NCBI GenBank assembly: GCA_913057985.1
Contig: CAJXPL010000005.1
Span: 39,415-103,414, forward strand
Direction of reading: 5' to 3'
DNA: 64,000 nt
Origin: an uncultured Synechococcus sp.
Lineage (GTDB): Bacteria; Cyanobacteriota; Cyanobacteriia; PCC-6307; Cyanobiaceae
Part shown: positions 57,240 to 64,000 of the stretch, piece by piece
Layout of the letters: the number at the start of each line of letters is the position of its first letter
How positions within the stretch are numbered: position 1 is the first letter of the stretch
Program-made: the position numbers and the translations under genes
The notes under the pieces: model-generated
Seen by the model: only the letters and a program-made list of their open reading frames with translations
What the model was told of the DNA's origin: nothing
Database searches by the model: none

Positions 57240-58277
57240 TCAGGCGGGAACCCCCTCCAGGTGTGGAGTGCTACCAGGGGAGTTGGAGGTCACCCTGCCA
57301 ATCACCCAGGCCTGCTGTTGCTTGATGCGGCACTGCTCGATCACAGCGTCTTCATTGCCCGCTGGCACCACGAGGCAGAAGCCGATGCCGAGGTTGAACG
57401 TGTGCCAGAGGTCCCGTTCAGGAATGTCTCCTGCCTCTTGCAGCCAACGGAACAGGGGCGGTCTCGTCCAGCTGGTGGCGTCGATGCGAGCAGAACAGCC
57501 GTCCGGCAGGCACCGCGGCAGGTTTTCCGGTAGCCCTCCGCCGGTGATGTGGGCCATGCCATTGAGGTCGCATCCTCTCTGCAGCAGGTGTTGCACCAGG
57601 TCGGCATACAGGGTTGTTGGTGCCAGCAGATCGCGGATCAGCGGTCGCTGGTCGTCGCCATACACGGTGTTTGCGTCTGCGTTGGCCCGTTCCAACACCT
57701 TGCGCACCAGGCTGAAGCCATTGCTGTGCACGCCGCTGCTGGCCACGCCAATCACGCTGTCGCCAGGCTGGATTCGCTGGCCGTCAATGAGCTCGTCCTC
57801 TTCGACGACAGCCACACAAAAACCAGCGAGGTCGTAGCGCCCCTCGGGGTAAAACCCTGGCATTTCAGCCGTTTCGCCGCCGAGCAGGGCGCAACCGCTT
57901 TGCCTGCAGCCATCGGCGATGCCTTCCACAACCTCGGCCATCGCCGACGGCGCCAGCGCGCCGGTGGCCATGTAATCCAGAAAAAAGAGCGGTGCTGCTC
58001 CTGAGGTGATCACGTCGTTGACGCACATCGCCACAAGGTCGATGCCCACGCCGTGATGGCTGCCATGTTCCTGAGCCAGTTCCAGTTTGGTTCCAACGCC
58101 ATCGGTGCCCGAGACCAGCAGAGGCTTGCGAAGCCCTGTTGGAAGGCGCATCAGTCCCCCAAAACCACCAAGGCCACCGATGACCTCCGGTCGGTGGGTG
58201 GCTTCCACAGACGCCTTGATGCGCTGCACGAACGCGCGTCCGGCCTCGACATCAACTCCAGCGCTCTTGTAATCCAT
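57240..58277 (-). CDS. purM: Phosphoribosylformylglycinamidine cyclo-ligase
   Basis: 345 residues from the ATG at 58275-58277 ([21 protein letters not shown]). Family motifs are [16 protein letters not shown] (ATP and substrate loop), [38 protein letters not shown] and [14 protein letters not shown]. PurM closes the imidazole ring to AIR in purine synthesis. Upstream residues in the frame are excluded. A TATAAG element near 58358 on the minus strand could be its -10 box. Confidence 0.97.
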   Translation of the reverse strand: MDYKSAGVDVEAGRAFVQRIKASVEATHRPEVIGGLGGFGGLMRLPTGLRKPLLVSGTDGVGTKLELAQEHGSHHGVGIDLVAMCVNDVITSGAAPLFFLDYMATGALAPSAMAEVVEGIADGCRQSGCALLGGETAEMPGFYPEGRYDLAGFCVAVVEEDELIDGQRIQPGDSVIGVASSGVHSNGFSLVRKVLERANADANTVYGDDQRPLIRDLLAPTTLYADLVQHLLQRGCDLNGMAHITGGGLPENLPRCLPDGCSARIDATSWTRPPLFRWLQEAGDIPERDLWHTFNLGIGFCLVVPAGNEDAVIEQCRIKQQQAWVIGRVTSNSPGSTPHLEGVPA

Positions 58278-58375
58278 GGAATGAATCCGGTTCTCTGATC
58301 CTGCAATGCCGCGGAGCCTGTGCTGCTTGGGCTGCCGGCACAGCATCTGATTTGCTGCACTTATAGGCAGTTTGC

Positions 58376-58519
58376 TTACGGCTTATGTATTGGGGCTTGC
58401 GTTTCGTCGTCAATCCGCCAGTTGGAGCGGGGATTGACGAAGCGGGAGGGCTTGGGTTGTTGTGCCGGTCGTGGTGATGGGCCCCCGTTTTCATCCTCAT
58501 TCGTTTTTAGGTTGATCAA
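58376..58519 (-). CDS. Possible small protein (47 aa), doubtful
   Basis: In the gap between purM and rlpA a minus-strand frame could start at TTG 58517-58519 and encode [20 protein letters not shown], continuing to [22 protein letters not shown]. The last part is hydrophilic and looks more like protein than random translation. There is no clear ribosome-binding site and no ATG. The frame is open further upstream into the rlpA gene on the other strand. Confidence 0.3.
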   Translation of the reverse strand: MINLKTNEDENGGPSPRPAQQPKPSRFVNPRSNWRIDDETQAPIHKP

Positions 58520-58543
58520 GATCTTTTTTGGGGTAGGCCACCC

Positions 58544-58574
58544 GACGTTCGAAAACTGGACGTTCAGTTTCGAA
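58544..58574. repeat. Tandem GACGTTC with imperfect inverted repeat in the rlpA leader
   Basis: GACGTTC occurs at 58544-58550 and 58559-58565. The intervening TTCGAAAACTG (58548-58558) pairs with CAGTTTCGAA (58565-58574) apart from one bulged A. It lies 22 nt upstream of the rlpA ATG, so it could be an operator or an RNA hairpin close to the ribosome-binding site. Confidence 0.6.
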
Positions 58575-58596
58575 ATCCTTGGGCACGCCGGTCTGC

Positions 58597-59136
58597 ATGC
58601 GAGTCCTTCTGACGGTGGCCATGCTCTCCGGAGCGATTTCAGGCAGTGCCGCGCTGTTGCCCGTCGTGGCCAGTGACTTCCTTTCCCTCGATGGGGCAGA
58701 GCCGATTGATCCTCTCGATCTGGTGATCGAACCCCCGGCCCCTGAACTTCAGGCAACGCTTTCTTCTGCGGAGGTCAAGTCCGTCGTTGCGCCACCCGCC
58801 GCTGAACTCCCTAAGCCGAAGCTGAAGGTCGTTCCTGAGGTGGTGAAGGTCATCACCGGCGAAGCCAGCTGGTACGGACCCGGTTTCTATGGCAACCGCA
58901 CTGCCAATGGTGAGGTCTATAAGCCCGGCACGATGACTGCTGCGCATCGCACGCTTCCCTTTGGAACGAAAGTGCGCGTCACCAACCTCTGGAATGGCCG
59001 CACGGCCGTGATTCGCATCAATGACCGCGGGCCTTTTGTGCATCACCGGGTGATCGACCTTGGCCATGGAGCAGCTTCAGATCTTGGCTTGGTCGCCTCT
59101 GGAATCGCCCAGGTCAAGCTTGAGGTGTTGCGCTGA
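58597..59136 (+). CDS. rlpA: RlpA-like septal-ring/lytic transglycosylase-type protein
   Basis: 179 residues from ATG 58597; a TTG at 58579 is an alternative. The signal peptide is MRVLLTVAMLSGAISGSAALLPVVA. A Pro/Glu-rich spacer precedes the double-psi beta-barrel domain: GEASWYGPGFYGNRTANGEVY, TAAHRTLPFGTKVRVTN, VIRINDRGPF and VIDLGHGAASDLGL. The Asp in INDRGPF is the catalytic position of RlpA enzymes that cleave naked glycan. There is no C-terminal SPOR domain. The TGA overlaps the likely CTG start of panC-cmk. Confidence 0.88.
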   Translation: MRVLLTVAMLSGAISGSAALLPVVASDFLSLDGAEPIDPLDLVIEPPAPELQATLSSAEVKSVVAPPAAELPKPKLKVVPEVVKVITGEASWYGPGFYGNRTANGEVYKPGTMTAAHRTLPFGTKVRVTNLWNGRTAVIRINDRGPFVHHRVIDLGHGAASDLGLVASGIAQVKLEVLR

Positions 59137-60650
59137 GCCTCGTTGTTCTTCCAACGCAGGTTGAGCTGGAGCGCTTCCGGGCCAGCCTCAGGGGACCGCT
59201 GCAATTCGTCCCCACGATGGGCGGCCTGCATGAGGGCCACGGTGAATTGATACGCCTGGCCTCAGAGCGGGGTCCGGTTCTGGTGAGTGTGTTCGTCAAT
59301 CCACTCCAATTCGGGCCTACGGAAGATTTTGATCGCTATCCGCGAACGCTTGAAGCAGATCGGGTCTTGGCCCAACGGTGTGGGGCTGATGCCCTATGGG
59401 CGCCGGCTGTCGATGCGGTCTATCCCGGTGGATTCGCGTCAGCGGTGTCGCGCTCAGCACCTGCAGACCTACAGGCCCACCTTTGTGGAGCCTCCCGTCC
59501 AGGTCATTTTGATGGTGTGGTCACGGTCGTGTCCCGGCTCCTTCAGCTCGTGGCGCCGGACTGTCTTTGGCTGGGCGAAAAGGATTGGCAACAGCTGGTG
59601 ATCCTGCGCCGGTTGGTGGCTGATCTTGATGTGGACGTGGCGGTGCGGGGCGTTCCGACCGTTCGTGAACCCGACGGTCTGGCCTTGAGTTCTCGCAACC
59701 AATACCTCTCTTCTGCTGATCGGGCTCGAGCCGCTGCTCTGCCGGCGGCGTTGCGCCGTGCCGACCTAAACGATCCCGAGGCCTCGGTGCGTAGGAGTCT
59801 CCATGAAGCAGGGCTTGAGGTGGACTATGTAGAGAGGGTCGATCCCTTCACGCTTCAGCCCTGTGGCTCTGCAACAGCCATCTCGCTGTTGGCCGCGGCG
59901 GTGCGTTGCGGGACGACCCGTTTGATCGATCACGTCTTCCTGATGACCCGCCAGCCTCTTGTTGCCATCGATGGCCCTGCCGGTGCTGGCAAAAGCACCG
60001 TGACTCGGGCCTTTGCTGAGCGGATGGGGCTGGTTTACCTCGACACCGGTGCGATGTATCGGTCGGTGACCTGGTTGGTGCAACAGAACGGTGTGGACCC
60101 CCAGGACGCGGCGTCGATTGCACCGCTGTTGAAGGACCTCGACCTTCAGCTGCGATCGCTGCCCGGTGGCGGCCAGCAGGTGTTGGTAAATGGGCAGGAC
60201 GTAAGTGACGCGATTCGCTCGCCGGAGGTCACCGCGTCGGTTTCGGCAGTGGCCGCCCACCGTTGCGTCAGGCAAGCGCTGACCGCTCAACAGAAAGCAA
60301 TGGGTGCCAAGGGTGGCTTGGTGGCAGAAGGTCGCGACATCGGCACCGCTGTTTTCCCGGACGCTGATCTGAAGGTGTTCCTCACGGCCACGGTGGGCGA
60401 ACGGGCCCGGCGCCGTGCTCTGGATCTGGAGCAGCGGGGCTTCCCGGTGCCAGAGCGATCTGAGCTCGAAGCACAGATCGCTGAACGGGATCACCTCGAC
60501 AGCACCCGTGAGGAGGCTCCTCTGGTGCAGGCGGACGATGCCGTTGAGCTCGTGACCGATGGCATGAGCATCGAGGCTGTGATCGATGCCCTGGTGGGGC
60601 AGTTCCGGTCTCGGGTGGCTGAAGAAGCCTGGCCTACGCCGGCGGGCTGA
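59133..60650 (+). CDS. panC/cmk: Bifunctional pantoate-beta-alanine ligase/cytidylate kinase
   Basis: 505 residues if initiation is at CTG 59133. The first ATG (59217) would begin at MGGLHEGH, inside the conserved FVPTMGGLHEGH motif, and lose the first strand of the Rossmann fold. The upstream codons encode a normal PanC N-terminus (VVLPTQVELERFRASLRGPLQ) of the right length. PanC (about 1-270) has HFDGVVTVVSRLL and EKDWQQLVILRR. CMP kinase (about 271-505) has GPAGAGKST, LDTGAMYRSVTWL and GRDIGTAVFPDADLKVFLTA. The fusion is typical of cyanobacteria and joins pantothenate synthesis to pyrimidine nucleotide metabolism. Confidence 0.93.
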   Translation: MSLVVLPTQVELERFRASLRGPLQFVPTMGGLHEGHGELIRLASERGPVLVSVFVNPLQFGPTEDFDRYPRTLEADRVLAQRCGADALWAPAVDAVYPGGFASAVSRSAPADLQAHLCGASRPGHFDGVVTVVSRLLQLVAPDCLWLGEKDWQQLVILRRLVADLDVDVAVRGVPTVREPDGLALSSRNQYLSSADRARAAALPAALRRADLNDPEASVRRSLHEAGLEVDYVERVDPFTLQPCGSATAISLLAAAVRCGTTRLIDHVFLMTRQPLVAIDGPAGAGKSTVTRAFAERMGLVYLDTGAMYRSVTWLVQQNGVDPQDAASIAPLLKDLDLQLRSLPGGGQQVLVNGQDVSDAIRSPEVTASVSAVAAHRCVRQALTAQQKAMGAKGGLVAEGRDIGTAVFPDADLKVFLTATVGERARRRALDLEQRGFPVPERSELEAQIAERDHLDSTREEAPLVQADDAVELVTDGMSIEAVIDALVGQFRSRVAEEAWPTPAG

Positions 60651-61113
60651 GCTCGTCGAGCAGGTTGGCGCAGGCATCCTCGAGCAGGTCGAGCACATGC
60701 TCGAAGCCCGCCTCGCCCCCGTAATAGGGATCCGGTACTTCCGTTTCTGAGAACCGGCGGGCGTAGCTGAGCATGGGCTTGATGCTGGCCGTTGCTCGGG
60801 GCCCGGCTTCGCGAGCCAGTCCCTGGACGGCCGCGAGATTCTCGTCGTCCATGGTCAGCACCAGATCGAAACTCGAGAAATCGTCGAGGCTGATCTGTCG
60901 TGCGCGGCTGGGCAGCTGAATGCCGCGACGGTTGGCGGCAGCCTGCATGCGTCGGTCTGCCGGGTTGCCCACATGCCATCCGCCCGTTCCGGCGGAATCC
61001 ACCACGAACTGATCACTGAGGCCACGCTCTTCAAGCAGATGCAGGAAGACGCCTTCGGCTGCTGGTGAGCGGCAGATGTTGCCAAGGCAGACGAACAACA
61101 GTTTCTGGGTCAT
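60634..61113 (-). CDS. Low-molecular-weight protein tyrosine phosphatase
   Basis: 159 residues from ATG 61111-61113. The active-site loop is VCLGNICRSP with Cys9 and Arg15, and the general acid is Asp128 in VPDPYYGG. Its start overlaps the stop of the CpcF-type gene by 4 nt, so it is coupled to the phycocyanin lyase genes. A Synechocystis homologue has been reported to act on phycobilisome and photosystem proteins, as I recall. Its 3' end overlaps panC-cmk by 17 nt on the other strand. Confidence 0.95.
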   Translation of the reverse strand: MTQKLLFVCLGNICRSPAAEGVFLHLLEERGLSDQFVVDSAGTGGWHVGNPADRRMQAAANRRGIQLPSRARQISLDDFSSFDLVLTMDDENLAAVQGLAREAGPRATASIKPMLSYARRFSETEVPDPYYGGEAGFEHVLDLLEDACANLLDELSPPA

Positions 61114-61742
61114 CCGGCGTTGAGGCGTTGGAGGGCTTTCAGGGCCCGCAGCTGCACCACCCTGACACCTTCCGCATCGGATGCGAGCTGGTTCAGTGCG
61201 GCCCGGCCCTGTTCGGCGAGGTGCGCTGACACAGCAGCGCTGTTCAATCGTTGCTCGAGTCCGTAGGCCGCTGCGTAACGCACCACCCACTCGTCGTCTC
61301 GCACGGCTTTGAGCAGTCCCTCGAAACAGCGCACAAGCTGATCGTGCGCTGCATCTTCACTGAGCTCCAAGTCCGCCAGGCCACGGGTTGCGGAGCGCCG
61401 CACGCTCGGAGCGATGTCGGCCTCAAGGGCATGCTCCAGGAGGTCAAGACCCCGTGGATCTCGCAATGCGGCAATCACCTTCACCACCCAGGCCCGTGCG
61501 CCGTAATTGCGGGCATCCAGGCTCACCAGAAGGATGGGAATGGTGTCCCTTCCCAGTTGAATCAGCCCCTGTGTTGCCACGGCTGCCACCGCTGGATTGT
61601 TGAACCCCAGCACCTTCACGAGCGGCTTGGCGGCCTCCAGGTCGTTCAGTGCACAAAGGGCTTGCGTTGCTTTGACCAGCTCAGGAGTGCTGGTGGCCCG
61701 CTCGAGCGTCTGAAGCGCCTGGTCCAATGCTGTGTTGGTCAT
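61110..61742 (-). CDS. cpcF: Phycocyanin alpha bilin lyase subunit F-type (CpcF/RpcF)
   Basis: 210 residues of HEAT-like repeats, e.g. DIAPSVRRSATRGLADLEL and EWVVRYAAAYGLEQRL. Together with the preceding E-type gene it matches the E/F lyase pair that attaches a bilin to alpha-Cys84 of phycocyanin. The ATG overlaps the stop of the E-type gene by 1 nt (TGATG). Marine strains name this rpcF when the partner attaches phycoerythrobilin. Which bilin is used here cannot be decided from sequence alone. Confidence 0.85.
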   Translation of the reverse strand: MTNTALDQALQTLERATSTPELVKATQALCALNDLEAAKPLVKVLGFNNPAVAAVATQGLIQLGRDTIPILLVSLDARNYGARAWVVKVIAALRDPRGLDLLEHALEADIAPSVRRSATRGLADLELSEDAAHDQLVRCFEGLLKAVRDDEWVVRYAAAYGLEQRLNSAAVSAHLAEQGRAALNQLASDAEGVRVVQLRALKALQRLNAG

Positions 61743-62515
61743 CAGAGCAGTCCGTCCATTGCGTCGAGAACGTCATTGGGGTCGACGTTGCGTTCCGCCA
61801 CCTCTCGGAGTGCAACCAACTTGAGGCTGGGTTCCACTGCAGCCGTGCGGATCGAGGGCATGGCGGCGAGCCAGCCGGTGGCGCCGAGGTCGAGCAGCGC
61901 GCCGCGGCGCACCAGGGGTTCTGGATGGTTCAGCAGCTTTTTCAGTTCCATCCCCCATTGATCAAGACCGGTCAGCTGCAGCAATGCTCGGCAGGCCGCT
62001 GAACGGATCAAGGGCCGAGGGTGCTCCGTGAACGGATGAATCACAGCGAGATTGCTACTGCTGCCATCACCGATGTCACCCAGGGCTTCCAGCAACGCTT
62101 CACAGGGTTCATTGAGCAAGGGGGATGAGGGTTGCTCAGCTCCTGCTCCCTCCAATCCACTGGCCAGCAAGGCGCGGATGCCCTCAACAGCCCCACAGCT
62201 GCCCATGGCACCAAGCGTGCGGACCACCTCCTCTCGCACGGTGTAATCGTTGGAGTGCAGTAGCGCCAGAAGAGGTTGTTCCGCTCTCATGTCCCTGAGT
62301 AGACCTAGAGCACGGATTGCGTTGAGAGCGACACCGCGCTGTTCTGGATCAATCGGCGTGGCATCCAGTGCTTCAAGAGCTCTGAGCAGAAGAGGGATGG
62401 CATCAGGATGCTGGCTGCGCATTTTTCCGAGCCACCAAGCGGCGTAGTACTGCGCCGAAGGGTCCTCCGTCTGGCGGAGGTTTTGGATCACCTGCGTTTC
62501 ACTCAGCGGTTCCAT
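61742..62515 (-). CDS. cpcE: Phycocyanin alpha bilin lyase subunit E-type (CpcE/RpcE)
   Basis: 257 residues from ATG 62513-62515; the GTG just before it is an alternative. The N-terminal ETQVIQNLRQTEDPSAQYYAAWWLGKMR is the CpcE hallmark. It is followed by HEAT repeats such as RGVALNAIRALGLLRDMRAEQPLLALLHSNDYTVREEVVRTLGAMG. It pairs with CpcF to form the heterodimeric lyase. E and F are separate genes here, unlike the fused RpcG of some marine Synechococcus that isomerises to phycourobilin. Its start overlaps the CpcT-type stop by 1 nt. Confidence 0.87.
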   Translation of the reverse strand: MEPLSETQVIQNLRQTEDPSAQYYAAWWLGKMRSQHPDAIPLLLRALEALDATPIDPEQRGVALNAIRALGLLRDMRAEQPLLALLHSNDYTVREEVVRTLGAMGSCGAVEGIRALLASGLEGAGAEQPSSPLLNEPCEALLEALGDIGDGSSSNLAVIHPFTEHPRPLIRSAACRALLQLTGLDQWGMELKKLLNHPEPLVRRGALLDLGATGWLAAMPSIRTAAVEPSLKLVALREVAERNVDPNDVLDAMDGLL

Positions 62516-63108
62516 CACACCCAGGCCGATGCCATGTCGGCTGTCCAGCTTTCAGTTCGTTTGAACCGGAACGGTCCCGCCACCGAGCCCCAGCAACGCT
62601 CATTGGTTTCCGGGTCATGACCGCGATCTAGGGTCGCAAGGGAGTCTCCCTGCAAGTGAAAGCTGCTCACCAGCACGGTGTCTTTGCCATTCCGTTGCAC
62701 GATGCATTTGCAGCCTGGTTCCATGGCGCCGTGGTAGCCGTCTGGCTGTTCGAGCACTTGGTAATGGCACTGATCCAGGCTGATCAGGTCGCTGTCCTGA
62801 ATGGCAAGGCGCAGTTGCGGATCAAACGTGGCTCCGGCGAAGCGTTCCGGATCGCGGAAGATGTGATTCCAGAGCTTGATGGCGCCGGAGGCCTGCTCTT
62901 CAGCGCGGATCATGCGCAACCGATAGGGATGCTTGGGATCAACGGCATAGGTCTGTTCGAGCAGGATCGATCCTGGATGGAGCTGTATGAGCGGGCGATA
63001 CCTCAGAAAAATGTGGGCATAGAGGGGTGGGTTGTCGAAGGCTTGCTGCTGGTTGCTGTATTCGCCGCAGAGCAGGTTGAGAAAACGCCGAACGTTGGGG
63101 GTGATCAC
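62515..63108 (-). CDS. CpcT/CpeT-family phycobiliprotein lyase
   Basis: 197 residues. The N-terminus (RRFLNLLCGEYSNQQQAFDNPPLYAHIFLRYRPL) and FILEQTYAVD-like SILLEQTYAVDPKHPYRLRMI, then GCKCIVQRNGKDTVLVSSFHL, match CpcT/CpeT lyases. CpcT attaches a bilin to beta-Cys153 of phycocyanin (rpcT in marine strains). Its beta-barrel fold is unrelated to the E/F lyases. It starts 74 nt after the phycocyanin alpha gene, with an intrinsic terminator in between. Confidence 0.88.
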   Translation of the reverse strand: MITPNVRRFLNLLCGEYSNQQQAFDNPPLYAHIFLRYRPLIQLHPGSILLEQTYAVDPKHPYRLRMIRAEEQASGAIKLWNHIFRDPERFAGATFDPQLRLAIQDSDLISLDQCHYQVLEQPDGYHGAMEPGCKCIVQRNGKDTVLVSSFHLQGDSLATLDRGHDPETNERCWGSVAGPFRFKRTESWTADMASAWV

Positions 63109-63143
63109 AGCGCTCTGATGGGGCCGAAAAAGAACAATAAAAA

Positions 63144-63163
63144 AAGCCCCCCGAGGGGGGCTT
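63144..63163 (-). terminator. Intrinsic terminator after the phycocyanin alpha gene
   Basis: Six C (63147-63152) and six G (63155-63160) with flanking AAG/CTT form a 9-bp stem with a 2-nt tip; on the minus strand it is followed by TTTTTTTATTG. It lies 20 nt after the stop of the alpha subunit and 36 nt before the CpcT-type gene. Because transcription of the lyases must pass it or restart, it probably acts as a partial terminator. Confidence 0.85.
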
Positions 63164-63182
63164 GGAACGCAACGTCAGCTGA

Positions 63183-63671
63183 TCAGATCAGGGCGTTGAT
63201 GGCGTAATCGATGTAGCTGTTGGCTTCGGTAGCAGCGTCGCCGCTGAGGCCGTGGTTGGCCTTGATGTGCTTCAGAGCTTCCACGTACCAGGAGGGGGAG
63301 AGCTCGAAAGTGCGGTTGATCTCGTCCAGACCGGCGATCAGGTAGTCGTCCATGGGGCCGGTACCACCAGCGACCAGGCAGTAAGTGATCATGCGCAGGT
63401 AGTAGCCCACGTCACGGGAGCACTTGGCTTTGCCTTCGGGGGTGGCTGAATAGTTCGGCCCAGCCATCTGGGTGGTGTAGGGGAACTTGGTGTAAACGGC
63501 TTGAGCCGCTCCGTTCACCAGAGAATCAGCCTTGCTGGTGAGGGCCTTGGCAGCTTCGAGGCTGGCCTTGGCGCGGTTGAAACGACCGGAGGCAGCTTGA
63601 ACCTCGGTGTTGCTCAGGAAACGTCCCTGAGAATCAGCTGCTGCAACAGCTTCGGTGAGAGGGGTTTTCAT
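63183..63671 (-). CDS. cpcA: Phycocyanin alpha subunit
   Basis: 162 residues, the standard length. Cys84, the bilin attachment site, is in [74 protein letters not shown] is the conserved C-terminus. In marine Synechococcus it could be C-phycocyanin (cpcA) or R-phycocyanin (rpcA); the residues that decide this are not certain to me. It lies 37 nt after the beta gene, so both come from one transcript. Confidence 0.95.
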   Translation of the reverse strand: MKTPLTEAVAAADSQGRFLSNTEVQAASGRFNRAKASLEAAKALTSKADSLVNGAAQAVYTKFPYTTQMAGPNYSATPEGKAKCSRDVGYYLRMITYCLVAGGTGPMDDYLIAGLDEINRTFELSPSWYVEALKHIKANHGLSGDAATEANSYIDYAINALI

Positions 63672-63708
63672 TGGTTAGGAGAAGTAAGACGTCGAATCAA
63701 CGCGTCGA

Positions 63709-64000
63709 TCAGGCGACGGAAGCTGCGGCTTTGTCGAAGTAGGTGCCGATTTCGCTGCTCAGGGAGGCACAGTCACCAGCTGTGATGCCAGCTTTGTCGT
63801 TGACGAGTGCCAGAGCGGCTTCCTTCATCAGGTTCACTCCGGCGGCGACAGAAGCACCGGGAGTGCCGAGGGCCAGGTAGGTCTCGCGAAGGCCATTCAG
63901 GCAGCGGTCTTCCATCACGGAAGAATCACCGGTGAAAGCGGAGTAGGTGACGTAACGCAGGATGATCTCCATGTCGCGCAGGCAAGCAGCCATACGACGG
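63709..64000 (-). CDS. cpcB: Phycocyanin beta subunit, 3' part
   Basis: The C-terminal ~96 residues are present; the start lies beyond the right edge. Beta-Cys82 is in [19 protein letters not shown]. Beta-Cys153, the second bilin site and the substrate of the CpcT-type lyase, is in [23 protein letters not shown]. It is the first gene of the beta-alpha pair and the likely start of the operon. Confidence 0.96.
   Translation of the reverse strand, partial: RRMAACLRDMEIILRYVTYSAFTGDSSVMEDRCLNGLRETYLALGTPGASVAAGVNLMKEAALALVNDKAGITAGDCASLSSEIGTYFDKAAASVA

Larger units (their letters stand above)
58278..58596. other. Intergenic region purM-rlpA
   Basis: 319 nt between divergent genes. It contains the doubtful 47-codon frame, a probable purM promoter on the minus strand, and a structured element directly before rlpA: two copies of GACGTTC in tandem that also form an imperfect 10-bp stem (58544-58574). 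No RNA gene is recognised. Confidence 0.5.

Noticed and set aside
1..64000. Mobile elements, CRISPR array, prophage or defence island
   Set aside because: I saw no transposase, integrase, regularly spaced repeats or toxin-antitoxin pair; the four tRNA genes show no duplicated 3' ends that would mark an integration.

Overview
The window is a dense, GC-rich piece of cyanobacterial core chromosome, most likely from a marine Synechococcus (subcluster 5.1-like) or a close relative. The evidence is genes for photosystem I (psaL, psaI, psaD), an NDH-1 subunit (ndhN), the clock-associated LdpA, a cytochrome b6f cofactor-assembly protein, a cyanobacterial-type glutamate-cysteine ligase, DUF1815, DUF2839 and CAAD proteins, a fused PanC-Cmk, and phycocyanin genes with their lyases at the right edge. 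I see no insertion sequence, prophage, CRISPR array or defence island. Genes are packed tightly, often with 1-4 nt stop/start overlaps.

Layout. 1-5.5 kb: the end of a psaL-psaI unit, a membrane-anchored HEAT-like protein, a polyprenyl-type glycosyltransferase, a divergent pair of cell-wall enzymes (NlpC/P60 and a class A beta-lactamase-like protein), tRNA-Ser, alanine racemase and an HNH nuclease. 5.5-21.9 kb (minus strand): the merged S10-spc-alpha ribosomal cluster, rplC through rpoA-rplQ, continuing into truA, rplM, rpsI, rpmE and prfA, with secY and adk inside. 22.3-30.7 kb: ndhN, ldpA, a Ycf45/SpoIIIAA-like ATPase, tRNA-Gln, a HAD phosphatase, recA behind a LexA-type box, small conserved cyanobacterial genes, a degenerate helicase-like protein and tyrA. 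30.7-38.8 kb: carotenoid desaturase crtD, a fructosamine-kinase relative, a CAAD membrane protein, a JAMM peptidase overlapping a MoeB-rhodanese gene, an internally duplicated CobA/CobO, larE, speD and recF. 38.9-54.8 kb: tRNA-Arg, an acetyltransferase, ppc, gshA, trpE, psaD, a histidine kinase with a decayed ATPase domain, rodA, mrp, hemF, an amidase-like protein, a CCB2/CCB4-type assembly factor, a winged-helix protein, an RNase D-like nuclease and an LpxB-related protein, then tRNA-Cys. 54.8-64 kb: small exported proteins, an aldo/keto reductase, purM, rlpA, panC-cmk, then a minus-strand phycocyanin unit: beta and alpha subunits, an intrinsic terminator, a CpcT-type lyase, CpcE and CpcF-type lyases and a low-molecular-weight tyrosine phosphatase, the last four joined by overlapping stop and start codons.

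How the genes fit together. Most of the window is growth machinery (translation, envelope, cofactor synthesis) interleaved with photosynthesis genes. The most interesting points are a JAMM peptidase/E1-like pair, the phosphatase coupled to the phycocyanin lyase genes, the partial transcription stop between abundant phycocyanin and its lyases, the tandem CobA fusion, the pseudo-ATPase histidine kinase, and three genes (panC-cmk, recF, the LpxB-related gene) that have no ATG, GTG or well-placed TTG where their family fold should begin. Functions are read from motifs and family knowledge only; no database search was possible.
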